In this document: positions 18,678 through 26,016 of the stretch, in pieces
Position numbering within the stretch: position 1 is the stretch's first letter
Layout of the letters: each line of letters opens with the position of its first letter
Assembly (NCBI GenBank): GCA_002551355.1
Contig: NTHE01000020.1
Location: forward strand, 58,869 to 122,868
Direction of reading: 5' to 3'
Source: Streptomyces sp. man185
Lineage (GTDB): Bacteria; Actinomycetota; Actinomycetes; Streptomycetales; Streptomycetaceae
Length of the DNA stretch: 64,000 nucleotides
Translations under genes and position numbers: made by a program
The notes under the pieces: generated by a model
What the model saw: only the letters and a program-made list of their open reading frames with translations
Database searches by the model: none
What the model was told of the DNA's origin: nothing

Positions 18678-21218
18678 GTGGCCAGTGGCGACGAGAGCGA
18701 CAAGCGGCCCCGGTTCCTCGTCGTCACGGTCGGCGGACGCGCCGCGTTCCACGGGGCCGTCGCCGCCGCGCTCGCGGACCTGACCGGCCCCGAGGACACC
18801 ACGGGCCCGGGGCGGGAACTCGTCACCGACGGCCCCTTCCCGCCGCCCGGGGCGCCCGGGCCCGACGCCTACCACCAGGCGCTGACGCGCTCCCGAAGAT
18901 TCCTCGACCGGGCCCTGCCCGCCGCCGAGATCCGCCTGGTCACGGCCGCCTCCTTCGCCGCCGCCGCGGCCGGACTGCGCCGACTGACGGGGGGCGACCG
19001 GCGCGACGGCGACGACGTGCTGGCCCTGGTCCTGGTCGATGCGACGTCCTCCGGCCTGCCGGCGCCGACGCAGGACGACGGCGCCCTCGACAGGGGCCTG
19101 GACATACTGCGCGGCGCCCTGGGCCCCGACGTGCGCCGCGAGTTCACCCCGTACACCGTCTTCGTGTACGACGAGGACGCGCTGGGCGCCGCTCTGCTCG
19201 CGCACCCCTTCACCCGCCGCCGGCTGCCCGACCGGACCTGGGTGCTGGCGGCCGATGTCATCTGCGGGTTCACCGACTTCGTCCAGCTGGGCTACAGCGG
19301 CGCGGCACTGCGCGGCGCGGTCCCGCGCACGGCAGCGCTGCTCGGCGGCGAACTGGCCGGCTTCCTGGACGAGCGAGCTGGTGACCGCTGGGGCCTGCAC
19401 TACTACACCGGCTCCGTGGTGTCGGGGCTGATCGGCGACCTGGAGGCGCACGCGGCGCGCGGCGGAAACCCCGTCCTGCGCGGCCCGAGCGAACACAGCC
19501 TGGCCTGCGGTGCGCTGGCCCGCTGGCAGCTCGACGAAGCGCCCTTCCTCATCGTGGTGACCAGCGGGATGGTCGACGAGTTCCGCGGCACCCTGGCCAA
19601 CCTCCGGGACGCCCGCGCCCAGGGGTTCATCGTCTGCGCCGACTCTGCCGACGGGGCGTGGTTCCCCTTCCAGGGCACCGTGCACGGCGCGGAGGACAGC
19701 CGGGACGTGCTGCGGGCGAAGGGCATCCCGTTCCTCCACCTCGACGATCCCGCCCGGCTGCCGGACGACCTGAGCGAGGCGTTCACGGCGTACGGGGCGG
19801 GCCTCGGTCCGGTGGTGCTGCTCGCCACGCCCGAGGTCCTGCGCACTCTGGCAGCGCCCGCCCGTACCCCGCCCGCCGCGCGGGGCGAACGCCGGGCGGG
19901 CAACGCTCCGGCCCACCGCCCGGACCGGGAGACCGCGCCCCGCCCGGCGCTCACCGTCCGCGAGGACGCGATGGCACCCGTCATGGATCTCGTCAACGAC
20001 GGCCCGGCCAGGGTCCTGTGGCAGTGCGGCAGCCTCGGTGGCGAGGAGCGCAGCCTCGTCCACGAAATCGCCGCCCACGCGGGCATCGCGCTCGCCGACT
20101 CGCTCACCCGCCCCGGCTCCGTCGCCCGCTACCGGGACGGACACGTCGTACCGGAGTACCTCGGCACCCTCGGCATGTACGGCTACTCGGACCGTGTCCA
20201 CGACTTCCTGCACCACGCCGGGCGGCTCCGACCGCGCGACGAACAGTGCCTGTTCTTCCTCAAGAGCCGGATCGCGGAGGCCGCGACACCCTTCTCGCCC
20301 CGGGCCCTCGACCGCGGCCTGCGCATCGTGCAGATCACCCGGGAGGAGCGGCACCTGGCGCCCTTCGCCGACCACGGACTGCGCTGCGAGGCAGTGGACT
20401 TCCTGCGCGAGGTGCGCCGACGGCTCGATGTGGGCGACGCGCTGCGATCGCGGCGGCGGCAGGCGATCGAGGAGAGCCGCGACAGCGCGTCCGACGTCGT
20501 GCACAGCCTGCCGCTGACGCCCATGAGTCCCAACTACTTCTACCGCCGTCTCGGCGCGGTCCTCGACACCCTCGTCACCGATCGCGGATACACGTACACC
20601 GGCGTCTTCGACGTCGGACGCGGCGGGCTGTCCGCCATCCGCAACCTGCCGCGCACCGGGCCGGGCTTCTCCGGATGGTACGGCCGGGCCCTGATGGGGG
20701 ACGCCCTCCAGGCAGTGCCCGCGGTGGCGCTCACCCGGGACGACAACGTCCTCGCCTTCATCGGCGACGGAGCCGCGGCCCTGGTGCCCGACATTCTGCC
20801 GTCGCTGGTTCAGGAGCTGACCGTCAACGGCCACCGGCTCGCGGGGAACCTGAGCGTCTTCCGGCTGATCGACGGCGGACACTCGGTGATCCGCACCTAC
20901 CGCGAGGGCCGGCAGGCGGCCGGGGCGAGCCGCCAGACGCAGGTCCTGCACCTCCTGGACGCCGAATGGGAACGTGTCTACGGCGAACTGACGGTCAGTC
21001 ATCGGCATCTCACCGACGTGGACGCCGCCGATCTGGTGGACCGGCTGCGCAAGCCCTCCACCATCGACCTCTACTCCGTACCGATGGCGCACAACAACGA
21101 AGGGGATGGGCTCAGCCTCCTGTCCTCCCTCGGCTGGCAGCGCGACCGGCTCCCCGAACTGGCCTTCGACATGGCCCGCCGGACCGGTGCCCCGGCCCGC
21201 GGGCGTCCCGCGCACTGA
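18678..21218 (+). CDS. Large thiamine diphosphate-dependent enzyme (decarboxylase/carboligase-like)
   Basis: 846 residues from a GTG with GGGGGAG eight bases upstream; GTG codons at 18654 and 18669 are alternatives. A pyrimidine-binding half is recognisable around Glu272 (GPSEHSLACGA) and the following PFLIVVTSGMVDEFRG segment. A pyrophosphate-binding half carries GDG at 696-698 with Asn 26 residues after the last Gly (GNLSVF), the ThDP/Mg motif. The first 230 or so residues and a long central region match nothing I recognise, and the protein is much longer than the usual 550-600 residues. ThDP enzymes decarboxylate 2-oxo acids or couple the resulting acyl anion to aldehydes. The next gene can make a polyketide aldehyde, so a carboligation role is plausible. 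The substrate is unknown. Confidence 0.72.
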   Translation: MASGDESDKRPRFLVVTVGGRAAFHGAVAAALADLTGPEDTTGPGRELVTDGPFPPPGAPGPDAYHQALTRSRRFLDRALPAAEIRLVTAASFAAAAAGLRRLTGGDRRDGDDVLALVLVDATSSGLPAPTQDDGALDRGLDILRGALGPDVRREFTPYTVFVYDEDALGAALLAHPFTRRRLPDRTWVLAADVICGFTDFVQLGYSGAALRGAVPRTAALLGGELAGFLDERAGDRWGLHYYTGSVVSGLIGDLEAHAARGGNPVLRGPSEHSLACGALARWQLDEAPFLIVVTSGMVDEFRGTLANLRDARAQGFIVCADSADGAWFPFQGTVHGAEDSRDVLRAKGIPFLHLDDPARLPDDLSEAFTAYGAGLGPVVLLATPEVLRTLAAPARTPPAARGERRAGNAPAHRPDRETAPRPALTVREDAMAPVMDLVNDGPARVLWQCGSLGGEERSLVHEIAAHAGIALADSLTRPGSVARYRDGHVVPEYLGTLGMYGYSDRVHDFLHHAGRLRPRDEQCLFFLKSRIAEAATPFSPRALDRGLRIVQITREERHLAPFADHGLRCEAVDFLREVRRRLDVGDALRSRRRQAIEESRDSASDVVHSLPLTPMSPNYFYRRLGAVLDTLVTDRGYTYTGVFDVGRGGLSAIRNLPRTGPGFSGWYGRALMGDALQAVPAVALTRDDNVLAFIGDGAAALVPDILPSLVQELTVNGHRLAGNLSVFRLIDGGHSVIRTYREGRQAAGASRQTQVLHLLDAEWERVYGELTVSHRHLTDVDAADLVDRLRKPSTIDLYSVPMAHNNEGDGLSLLSSLGWQRDRLPELAFDMARRTGAPARGRPAH

Positions 21219-21262
21219 CGCCCGCCCGGTGCATCCGCCCGTTCCCACTGAAGGAGAGCCCG

Positions 21263-23791
21263 GTGAAGTTCGGCTTCCTGGCCCACGCCGTCAGCCCGGC
21301 GCACCGCAACCAGATGCGTGGCCTCGACCTCCTCGGCCGTCTGCTGGACGACCACCGGGGGACCGTACGCGCTCCCGGCCCCCGCCGCCACGTCCCACTC
21401 CCGATGCTCGGTTCCGTCACCTCCCTCACCGGCAGCCGGTGCGAGGGCGAGATCCGCGGCCTCGCCCACACCGCGGAGCAGATCCTGCGGCGCCCCACCG
21501 CCGCACGGGTGCTGGTGGCCGCCGAGGTGACGGCGCTGCGGGAGGCGGGCGCGGGCATCGTCGGGCTCGGCGGCGCGACCTCCATCGTCGGCGACCGCGG
21601 CCTCTGGACCGCCGCCCAGGTCGACGTACCCGTGACCAGCGGCAACTCCCTCACCGCCCACGCCGCTCACCAGGCCCTGCGCACGGTCGTCCCGCTCCTG
21701 GGACTGCCGGACCAGGACACCCAGGTCGTGGTCGTCGGCTACCCCGGCTCCATCGCGCTCGCCATCGCCCGGCTGCTGCTCGCCGACGGCTTCCGGCTGG
21801 AACTGGTCACCCGCCGCAGCCGCCGGTCCGGCGCCGCCCTGCTCGGCTACCTCGACCCGGCACTCCACGGCCGGGTCATCCTGCGCGAGGACGTCGCCGA
21901 AAGCTACGGCGCCCCCCGGGTGTACGTGGCCGCGTCCTCGTCGGGAGGAGTGATCGACACCGCCCGGCTGCACCCCGGTTCGGTGGTCGTGGACGTCGCC
22001 CTGCCGAGGGACGCCCCCGCGGCCCCCGCCCGCCGGGACGTGCTGGTCGTCGACGGCGGGCTGGTCAGCGCGGTCGAAGGAGTCCGGATCGGCGACGGCA
22101 GCATGCCCGCGCCCACCCAGCAGCTCAACGGCTGCCTGGCGGAGACCATCGTGCTCGCCCTGGAGGGCCGGGCCGAGAGCTGGTCCCTGGGGCGCGACAT
22201 CGACGTGGACGGGATCCGGCGGATCGGCGCGCTCGCCGCACGCCACGGCTTCCTCCCCACCCCGCTCGCCACCTTCGGACGCCTCCTGGCCGAGGACGAC
22301 ATCGCCCGGCTGGGTGTCCACCACCGCCCCGCGCGCCGCGCCGCCCCGCCGCCGGACGTCACCACGCAGACCCGGCGGCGCTTCCGCGACCACGTCAACC
22401 CGCCGATGGCGAAGCTGTTCGCCTCCCAGGGGATGGACCGGGTGTTCACCCGCGCCGAGGGGTGCGTGCTCACGACGGCCGACGGGGTCGAGTACCTGGA
22501 CTTCGTCGCCGGATACGGGGCCCTGGGCCTCGGCCACAACCACCCGGAGGTGGTGGCCCGCCTGCGCGGCTTCCTGGATACGAGCGCCCCCACCTTCGCC
22601 CAGTACATCTCCCTGCCGGTCCAGACCGCCGAACTGGCCGAGCGGCTCAGTGCCCTGTCGCCGGGCGGCCTGGAACGTGTCTTCTTCAGCAACTCCGGTA
22701 CGGAGGCGGTCGAGGCCGCGCTGAAAGTCGCCCGCGCGGCCACCGGCCGCACGCGGCTGGTGCATGCCGACAACAGCTACCACGGCAAGACGCTGGGCGC
22801 CCTGTCCGTCACTGGACGGGACGCGCACCGCGCGCCGTTCGGGCCGCTGCTCGGCGACGTCGTCGGCGTGCCGTACGGGGACGCGGCCGCCCTCGCGGCC
22901 GTCATCGACGGGGCGGCGGCCTTCATCGTCGAACCGGTGCAGGGCGAGGGCGGCGTCGTCCTGCCGCCGTCGGGCTATCTGCTGGAGGCCCAGCGGCTGT
23001 GCGCCCGGGCCGGGGCGGCCTTCGTCCTGGACGAGATCCAGACGGGACTCGGCCGGACCGGGGCCATGTTCGCCGCCGACCACGACGGACTGCGGCCGGA
23101 CGTCCTCTGCCTGGCGAAGTCGCTCTCCGGCGGCCTGGTCCCCGTCGCCGCCACCTTGGTCGGGGCCGGACTGTGGGACGCCGCCTACGGCAGCAGCGAC
23201 CGGGCCCTGCTCCACTCGTCCACCTTCGGCGGCGGCAACCTCGCCGCCGCCGCGGCCCTCGCCACGCTCGACGTCCTGGAGGCGGAGAAGCTGCCGGAAC
23301 GGGCCCGTGACACCGGCGCGTACCTGCGGAGCGCGCTGCGCGCCGAGTGCGAGCCGTACGGATTCATCCGCGAGGTGCGCGGCATCGGCCTGATGAACGC
23401 CATCGAGTTCGACGGCGACTTCTCCGGGGCCGCCGGCGCGCTGGCCGACGAACTCCTCACCCGGCTCCCGGGCGACCTGCACACCCTCGTCGACTGGCTG
23501 CCCGACGACGTACGCACCGCGATCAGCCGGGCCGGCACGGCGCTGGAGTCCTCCCTGGGCGACCTGATGTGCCTGCGCTTCGCCGGACAGCTCGCCCGTG
23601 ACCACCGGATCCTCACGTTCGTCACGGCCAACCGCAACCGGGTGCTCCGCATCCAGCCGCCCCTCTCGCTGACGACCGGACAGGCGGACCGCTTCGTGGC
23701 CGCCGTCGGTGCGGTCTGCCACGACCTCGCCCTGCACGCGGACGCCGTCGGCGCCCGCGAGGCGGGGAACACGACTCCCGACGAAGGATGA
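21263..23791 (+). CDS. Acyl-ACP reductase fused to class III PLP aminotransferase
   Basis: 842 residues from a GTG preceded by AAGGAGAG. The first 350 or so residues resemble long-chain acyl-ACP reductase: FGFLAHAVSP at the start, GGATSIVG, TSGNSLTAHAA, a nucleotide-binding GYPGS at 159-163, and Cys291 in NGCLAETIVLALEG, which matches the catalytic Cys region of the cyanobacterial aldehyde-forming enzyme. Residues from about 375 onward form a fold-type I aminotransferase with SGTEAVEAALK, DEIQTGLGRTG and the PLP lysine Lys619 (LAKSLSGG). Thioester reduction followed by transamination in one chain would turn a carrier-bound acyl group into a terminal amine. It sits between the ThDP enzyme and the free ACP, and its stop overlaps the ACP start. 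Confidence 0.85.
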   Translation: MKFGFLAHAVSPAHRNQMRGLDLLGRLLDDHRGTVRAPGPRRHVPLPMLGSVTSLTGSRCEGEIRGLAHTAEQILRRPTAARVLVAAEVTALREAGAGIVGLGGATSIVGDRGLWTAAQVDVPVTSGNSLTAHAAHQALRTVVPLLGLPDQDTQVVVVGYPGSIALAIARLLLADGFRLELVTRRSRRSGAALLGYLDPALHGRVILREDVAESYGAPRVYVAASSSGGVIDTARLHPGSVVVDVALPRDAPAAPARRDVLVVDGGLVSAVEGVRIGDGSMPAPTQQLNGCLAETIVLALEGRAESWSLGRDIDVDGIRRIGALAARHGFLPTPLATFGRLLAEDDIARLGVHHRPARRAAPPPDVTTQTRRRFRDHVNPPMAKLFASQGMDRVFTRAEGCVLTTADGVEYLDFVAGYGALGLGHNHPEVVARLRGFLDTSAPTFAQYISLPVQTAELAERLSALSPGGLERVFFSNSGTEAVEAALKVARAATGRTRLVHADNSYHGKTLGALSVTGRDAHRAPFGPLLGDVVGVPYGDAAALAAVIDGAAAFIVEPVQGEGGVVLPPSGYLLEAQRLCARAGAAFVLDEIQTGLGRTGAMFAADHDGLRPDVLCLAKSLSGGLVPVAATLVGAGLWDAAYGSSDRALLHSSTFGGGNLAAAAALATLDVLEAEKLPERARDTGAYLRSALRAECEPYGFIREVRGIGLMNAIEFDGDFSGAAGALADELLTRLPGDLHTLVDWLPDDVRTAISRAGTALESSLGDLMCLRFAGQLARDHRILTFVTANRNRVLRIQPPLSLTTGQADRFVAAVGAVCHDLALHADAVGAREAGNTTPDEG

Positions 23792-24066
23792 CCACGGTGA
23801 CCACAGGAACCACAGCGGCCGACGCCATCTACGAACGCGTGGCTGCCATGCTGGAGGACAAGCTCGGCCTGCTCCCCGAGGAGATCACCCTGGACGCCCG
23901 TTTCAAGGACGACCTCGGCCTCGACTCCCTCGACATGGTGGAGCTGCTCACGATCATGGAGATCGAGACCGGCGCACCCGTCGAGGACGACACCGCCCTG
24001 TCCATGGGAACGATCGGCGACGTCATCGAGTACCTCGCCGAACACGGGGCGGGGGAGGGGGAATGA
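23788..24066 (+). CDS. Free-standing acyl carrier protein
   Basis: 92 residues if the ATG overlapping the previous stop is used. The GAAGG before it has no spacing to that ATG but sits about nine bases from a GTG at 23797, which would give an 89-residue form. The phosphopantetheine site is LGLDSLDMVE (Ser47). The acidic helices and the FKDDLGLDS motif are typical of discrete type II carriers. It is translationally coupled to the genes on both sides. It probably carries the acyl chain for the neighbouring reductase-aminotransferase and KS, separately from the modular PKS carriers. Confidence 0.93.
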   Translation: MTTVTTGTTAADAIYERVAAMLEDKLGLLPEEITLDARFKDDLGLDSLDMVELLTIMEIETGAPVEDDTALSMGTIGDVIEYLAEHGAGEGE

Positions 24067-25310
24067 CCGGGCGGGCGGTGGTCGTCACCGGGCTGGGGCC
24101 GGTCACCCCGATCGGCGTCGGCCGGCACGACTTCTGGCAGGCCCAGCTCAAGGGCGTCAGCGGAATCCGGACGATCACTCGCTTCGACCCGGCCGGCTTC
24201 CCGGTACGCATCGCCGGCGAGGTGGACCTGCCCGCGGATCTCGCCCCCGGCCGGCGCGAGGAGCGGTCCACGGACCGGTGCACCCACCTCGCGCTCGCCG
24301 CGGCCCGCCTCGCCGTCGAGGACGCCTCGCTGGACCTGGCGGCCGAGGACCGCGACCGCGTGGGGGTGGCGCTGGGGACGGGGGCGGGCGGCGCGGGCAG
24401 CTGGGAGACGAACGCCCGCCTGCTGGAGACCGCCGGACCGAACCGCATCGGGGTGCGGTCCGTCGTCATGTCGATGGCCAACAGCTCCGCCTCCCACATC
24501 GCCCTCACCTTCGGCATCACCGGCCCCGCCACCTCCGTCGTATCGGCGTGTGCGTCAGGGGGAGAGGCCCTGGTCGCGGCGTACCAGATGATCGTCACCG
24601 GAGAGGCCGACGTCGTCCTGGCCGGCGGGGCCGAGGCGCCCGTCACTCCACTGCTGCTCGGCGGCTTCGCCAGGACCGGGGCGCTGTCCACCCTCAACGA
24701 CGAGCCGGAGCGCGCCAGTCGGCCCTTCGACGCCGACCGGGCCGGCTTCGTGCTCGCCGAGGCAGCGGCGGTGCTGGTGCTGGAGTCGGCGGAGCACGCG
24801 CGGGCCCGCGGCGCCGAGGTGCTCGCCACGCTGAGCGGCTACGGCCGGTCCTCCGACGCCCACCATGTGACCAGCCCGCACCCGGAGGGGGCGGGCGCCG
24901 CCCGCGCGATCCGCGCGGCGCTGCGGTCCGCCGGCTGGTCGCCCGACGACGTCGACCATGTCAACGCGCACGGCACCGGGACCCGGTTCAACGACGCCGC
25001 TGAGGCGAAGGCGCTCCGCGCCGTCCTCGGCGAGGCCGCCGACCGGACACCGGTCTCGGCGACGAAGTCGATGACCGGTCACAGCCTGGGCGCGGCCGGT
25101 GCGGTGGAGGCGGTTGCGTGCGTGCAGGCAATGCTGCACGGACAGATCCCGCCGATCGTCAACCTCGATGCGGTGGACCCCGCATGCGGCCTCGACGTGG
25201 TGAGAGCACAGCCGCGGGCGGCAGCGCTGAGGACCGCTCTGTCCTCCTCCTTCGCCTTCGGCGGTCACAACGTCGTCCTCGCCTTCGGGGCGGCCGGTTC
25301 CGGGCGCTGA
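24063..25310 (+). CDS. Beta-ketoacyl-ACP synthase, FabF/KAS II type
   Basis: 415 residues, ATGA-overlapped with the ACP gene. The catalytic triad is complete: Cys163 in SACASGG, His in NAHGTGT and His in TGHSLGAAG. The N-terminus (AVVVTGLGPVTPIGVG) is standard for the FabF family. It has no chain-length-factor partner in the window. With the adjacent ACP it could extend or transfer a chain from the last modular ACP to the free ACP, or build a separate short chain for the ThDP/reductase-aminotransferase enzymes. Confidence 0.94.
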   Translation: MTGRAVVVTGLGPVTPIGVGRHDFWQAQLKGVSGIRTITRFDPAGFPVRIAGEVDLPADLAPGRREERSTDRCTHLALAAARLAVEDASLDLAAEDRDRVGVALGTGAGGAGSWETNARLLETAGPNRIGVRSVVMSMANSSASHIALTFGITGPATSVVSACASGGEALVAAYQMIVTGEADVVLAGGAEAPVTPLLLGGFARTGALSTLNDEPERASRPFDADRAGFVLAEAAAVLVLESAEHARARGAEVLATLSGYGRSSDAHHVTSPHPEGAGAARAIRAALRSAGWSPDDVDHVNAHGTGTRFNDAAEAKALRAVLGEAADRTPVSATKSMTGHSLGAAGAVEAVACVQAMLHGQIPPIVNLDAVDPACGLDVVRAQPRAAALRTALSSSFAFGGHNVVLAFGAAGSGR

Positions 25311-25351
25311 ACCGCAGCCGCCCTACGCCCTTGACCTGCGGTTTTCAAGGG
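25310..25351 (+). promoter_or_regulatory. Overlapping alternative hairpins (terminator/attenuator-like) after the KS gene
   Basis: AACCGCAG at 25310-25317 can pair with CTGCGGTT at 25336-25343. CCCTTGA at 25328-25334 can pair with TCAAGGG at 25345-25351. The second stem encloses the 3' arm of the first, so the two cannot form together. A TTTT run follows the first stem. The element may end the KS operon or condition transcription into the repeat-peptide gene. Confidence 0.5.
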
Positions 25352-25594
25352 CCTTTCGGTCGTCGTGCCGCAGGGTGAAGGCTCAGCAACCTGGGAGAAG
25401 ACGTGCGTCGGATCCCTCTGCGACACTCACCGGACCGGGGGTGGAAGCGAAGCCCTCGCCGGCCATGGCCAGGAAGGGCTCATCTCCTTGTGAGTGGCTT
25501 CGCTCCTCGTGCGCCTACGGCTTGTACCCGGCCCACGGCTGAGGCGGTGATTCCTGGAGTGACCGGACTACCGCACTCTTCGGAAGGACACGAC
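25352..25594 (+). other. Non-coding leader upstream of the VWD repeat peptide
   Basis: An in-frame extension from GTG 25403 is open, but its third codon positions are only about half G/C, unlike every neighbouring gene, so I read it as untranslated. It contains an imperfect inverted repeat (GGAAGCGAAGCC near 25442 and GGCTTCGCTCC near 25497). It matches no riboswitch class I recognise. It probably carries the promoter and 5' leader of the peptide gene. Confidence 0.5.
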
Positions 25595-25891
25595 ATGCAC
25601 GTACCAGCACGTCCGGTGTGGGACCGGCTCCCGGTCTGGGACCAGCTCCCGGTGTGGGACGAGCTCAAGGTCTGGGACCAGGTTCCGGTGTGGGACCGGC
25701 TCCCGGTCTGGGACCAGCTCCCGGTGTGGGACCAGCTCAAGGTCTGGGACCAGCTCCCGGTGTGGGACGAGCTCGCCGTCTGGGACGAGCTCGCCGTCTG
25801 GGACGAGCTCACCGTCTGGGACATGATCCAGGTCTGGGACGCGCACGAGGACTGTGAGACGCGCGAGGTCTGGGACCGGGCCGCTGTCTGA
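25595..25891 (+). CDS. Small protein of tandem VWDxLx hexapeptide repeats; possible modified-peptide precursor
   Basis: 98 residues from an ATG with GGAAGG seven bases upstream. After MHVPARP come 12 head-to-tail hexads of the form VWD-[RQEM]-[LVI]-[PKATQ], then two more VWD triplets in a charged tail holding the only Cys. In all 14 copies VWD is unchanged, even in the last three, where the other positions have drifted; this argues for selection on the protein. There is no signal peptide, no obvious leader and no membrane segment. A six-residue period could suit a left-handed beta-helix, or the triplets could be repeated modification sites. The next three genes are an acyltransferase, a globin and an FAD monooxygenase on the same strand. 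I do not recognise the family; function unknown. Confidence 0.7.
   Translation: MHVPARPVWDRLPVWDQLPVWDELKVWDQVPVWDRLPVWDQLPVWDQLKVWDQLPVWDELAVWDELAVWDELTVWDMIQVWDAHEDCETREVWDRAAV
25616..25831 (+). repeat. 12 tandem 18-bp units encoding VWDxLx hexads
   Basis: The units encode hexads 1-12. Val codons alternate GTG/GTC through hexads 1-10, and hexads 1-4 (25616-25687) and 5-8 (25688-25759) are near-copies of each other (R-P, Q-P, x-K, Q-P). The array therefore grew by duplication of 36- and 72-bp blocks. Copy number is likely to vary between strains. Confidence 0.9.
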
Positions 25892-26016
25892 CGTCCCGTG
25901 ATCGAGGTCTGATCTCGCCCCGCGCGACTGACTGCCTCGGGTCCGGTGCAGGGCCCGGTGCCTTGCGCCCTGCACCGGATACGAGGAGGCCGAGCGACAA
26001 CCGTGAGGAAACCCCC

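Noticed and set aside
25403..25594. In-frame GTG extension giving the VWD peptide a 64-residue leader
   Set aside because: Third codon positions are only about half G/C, and the ATG at 25595 has a much better ribosome site. I treat it as leader RNA, though a real leader peptide cannot be fully excluded.
25616..25831. CRISPR-like array
   Set aside because: The units are contiguous with no unique spacers and encode a continuous protein.
25568..25975. Minus-strand frame with ELVPDx repeats opposite the VWD peptide
   Set aside because: An 18-bp repeat leaves several frames open; this one has no start site with a ribosome site and no drift pattern showing selection.
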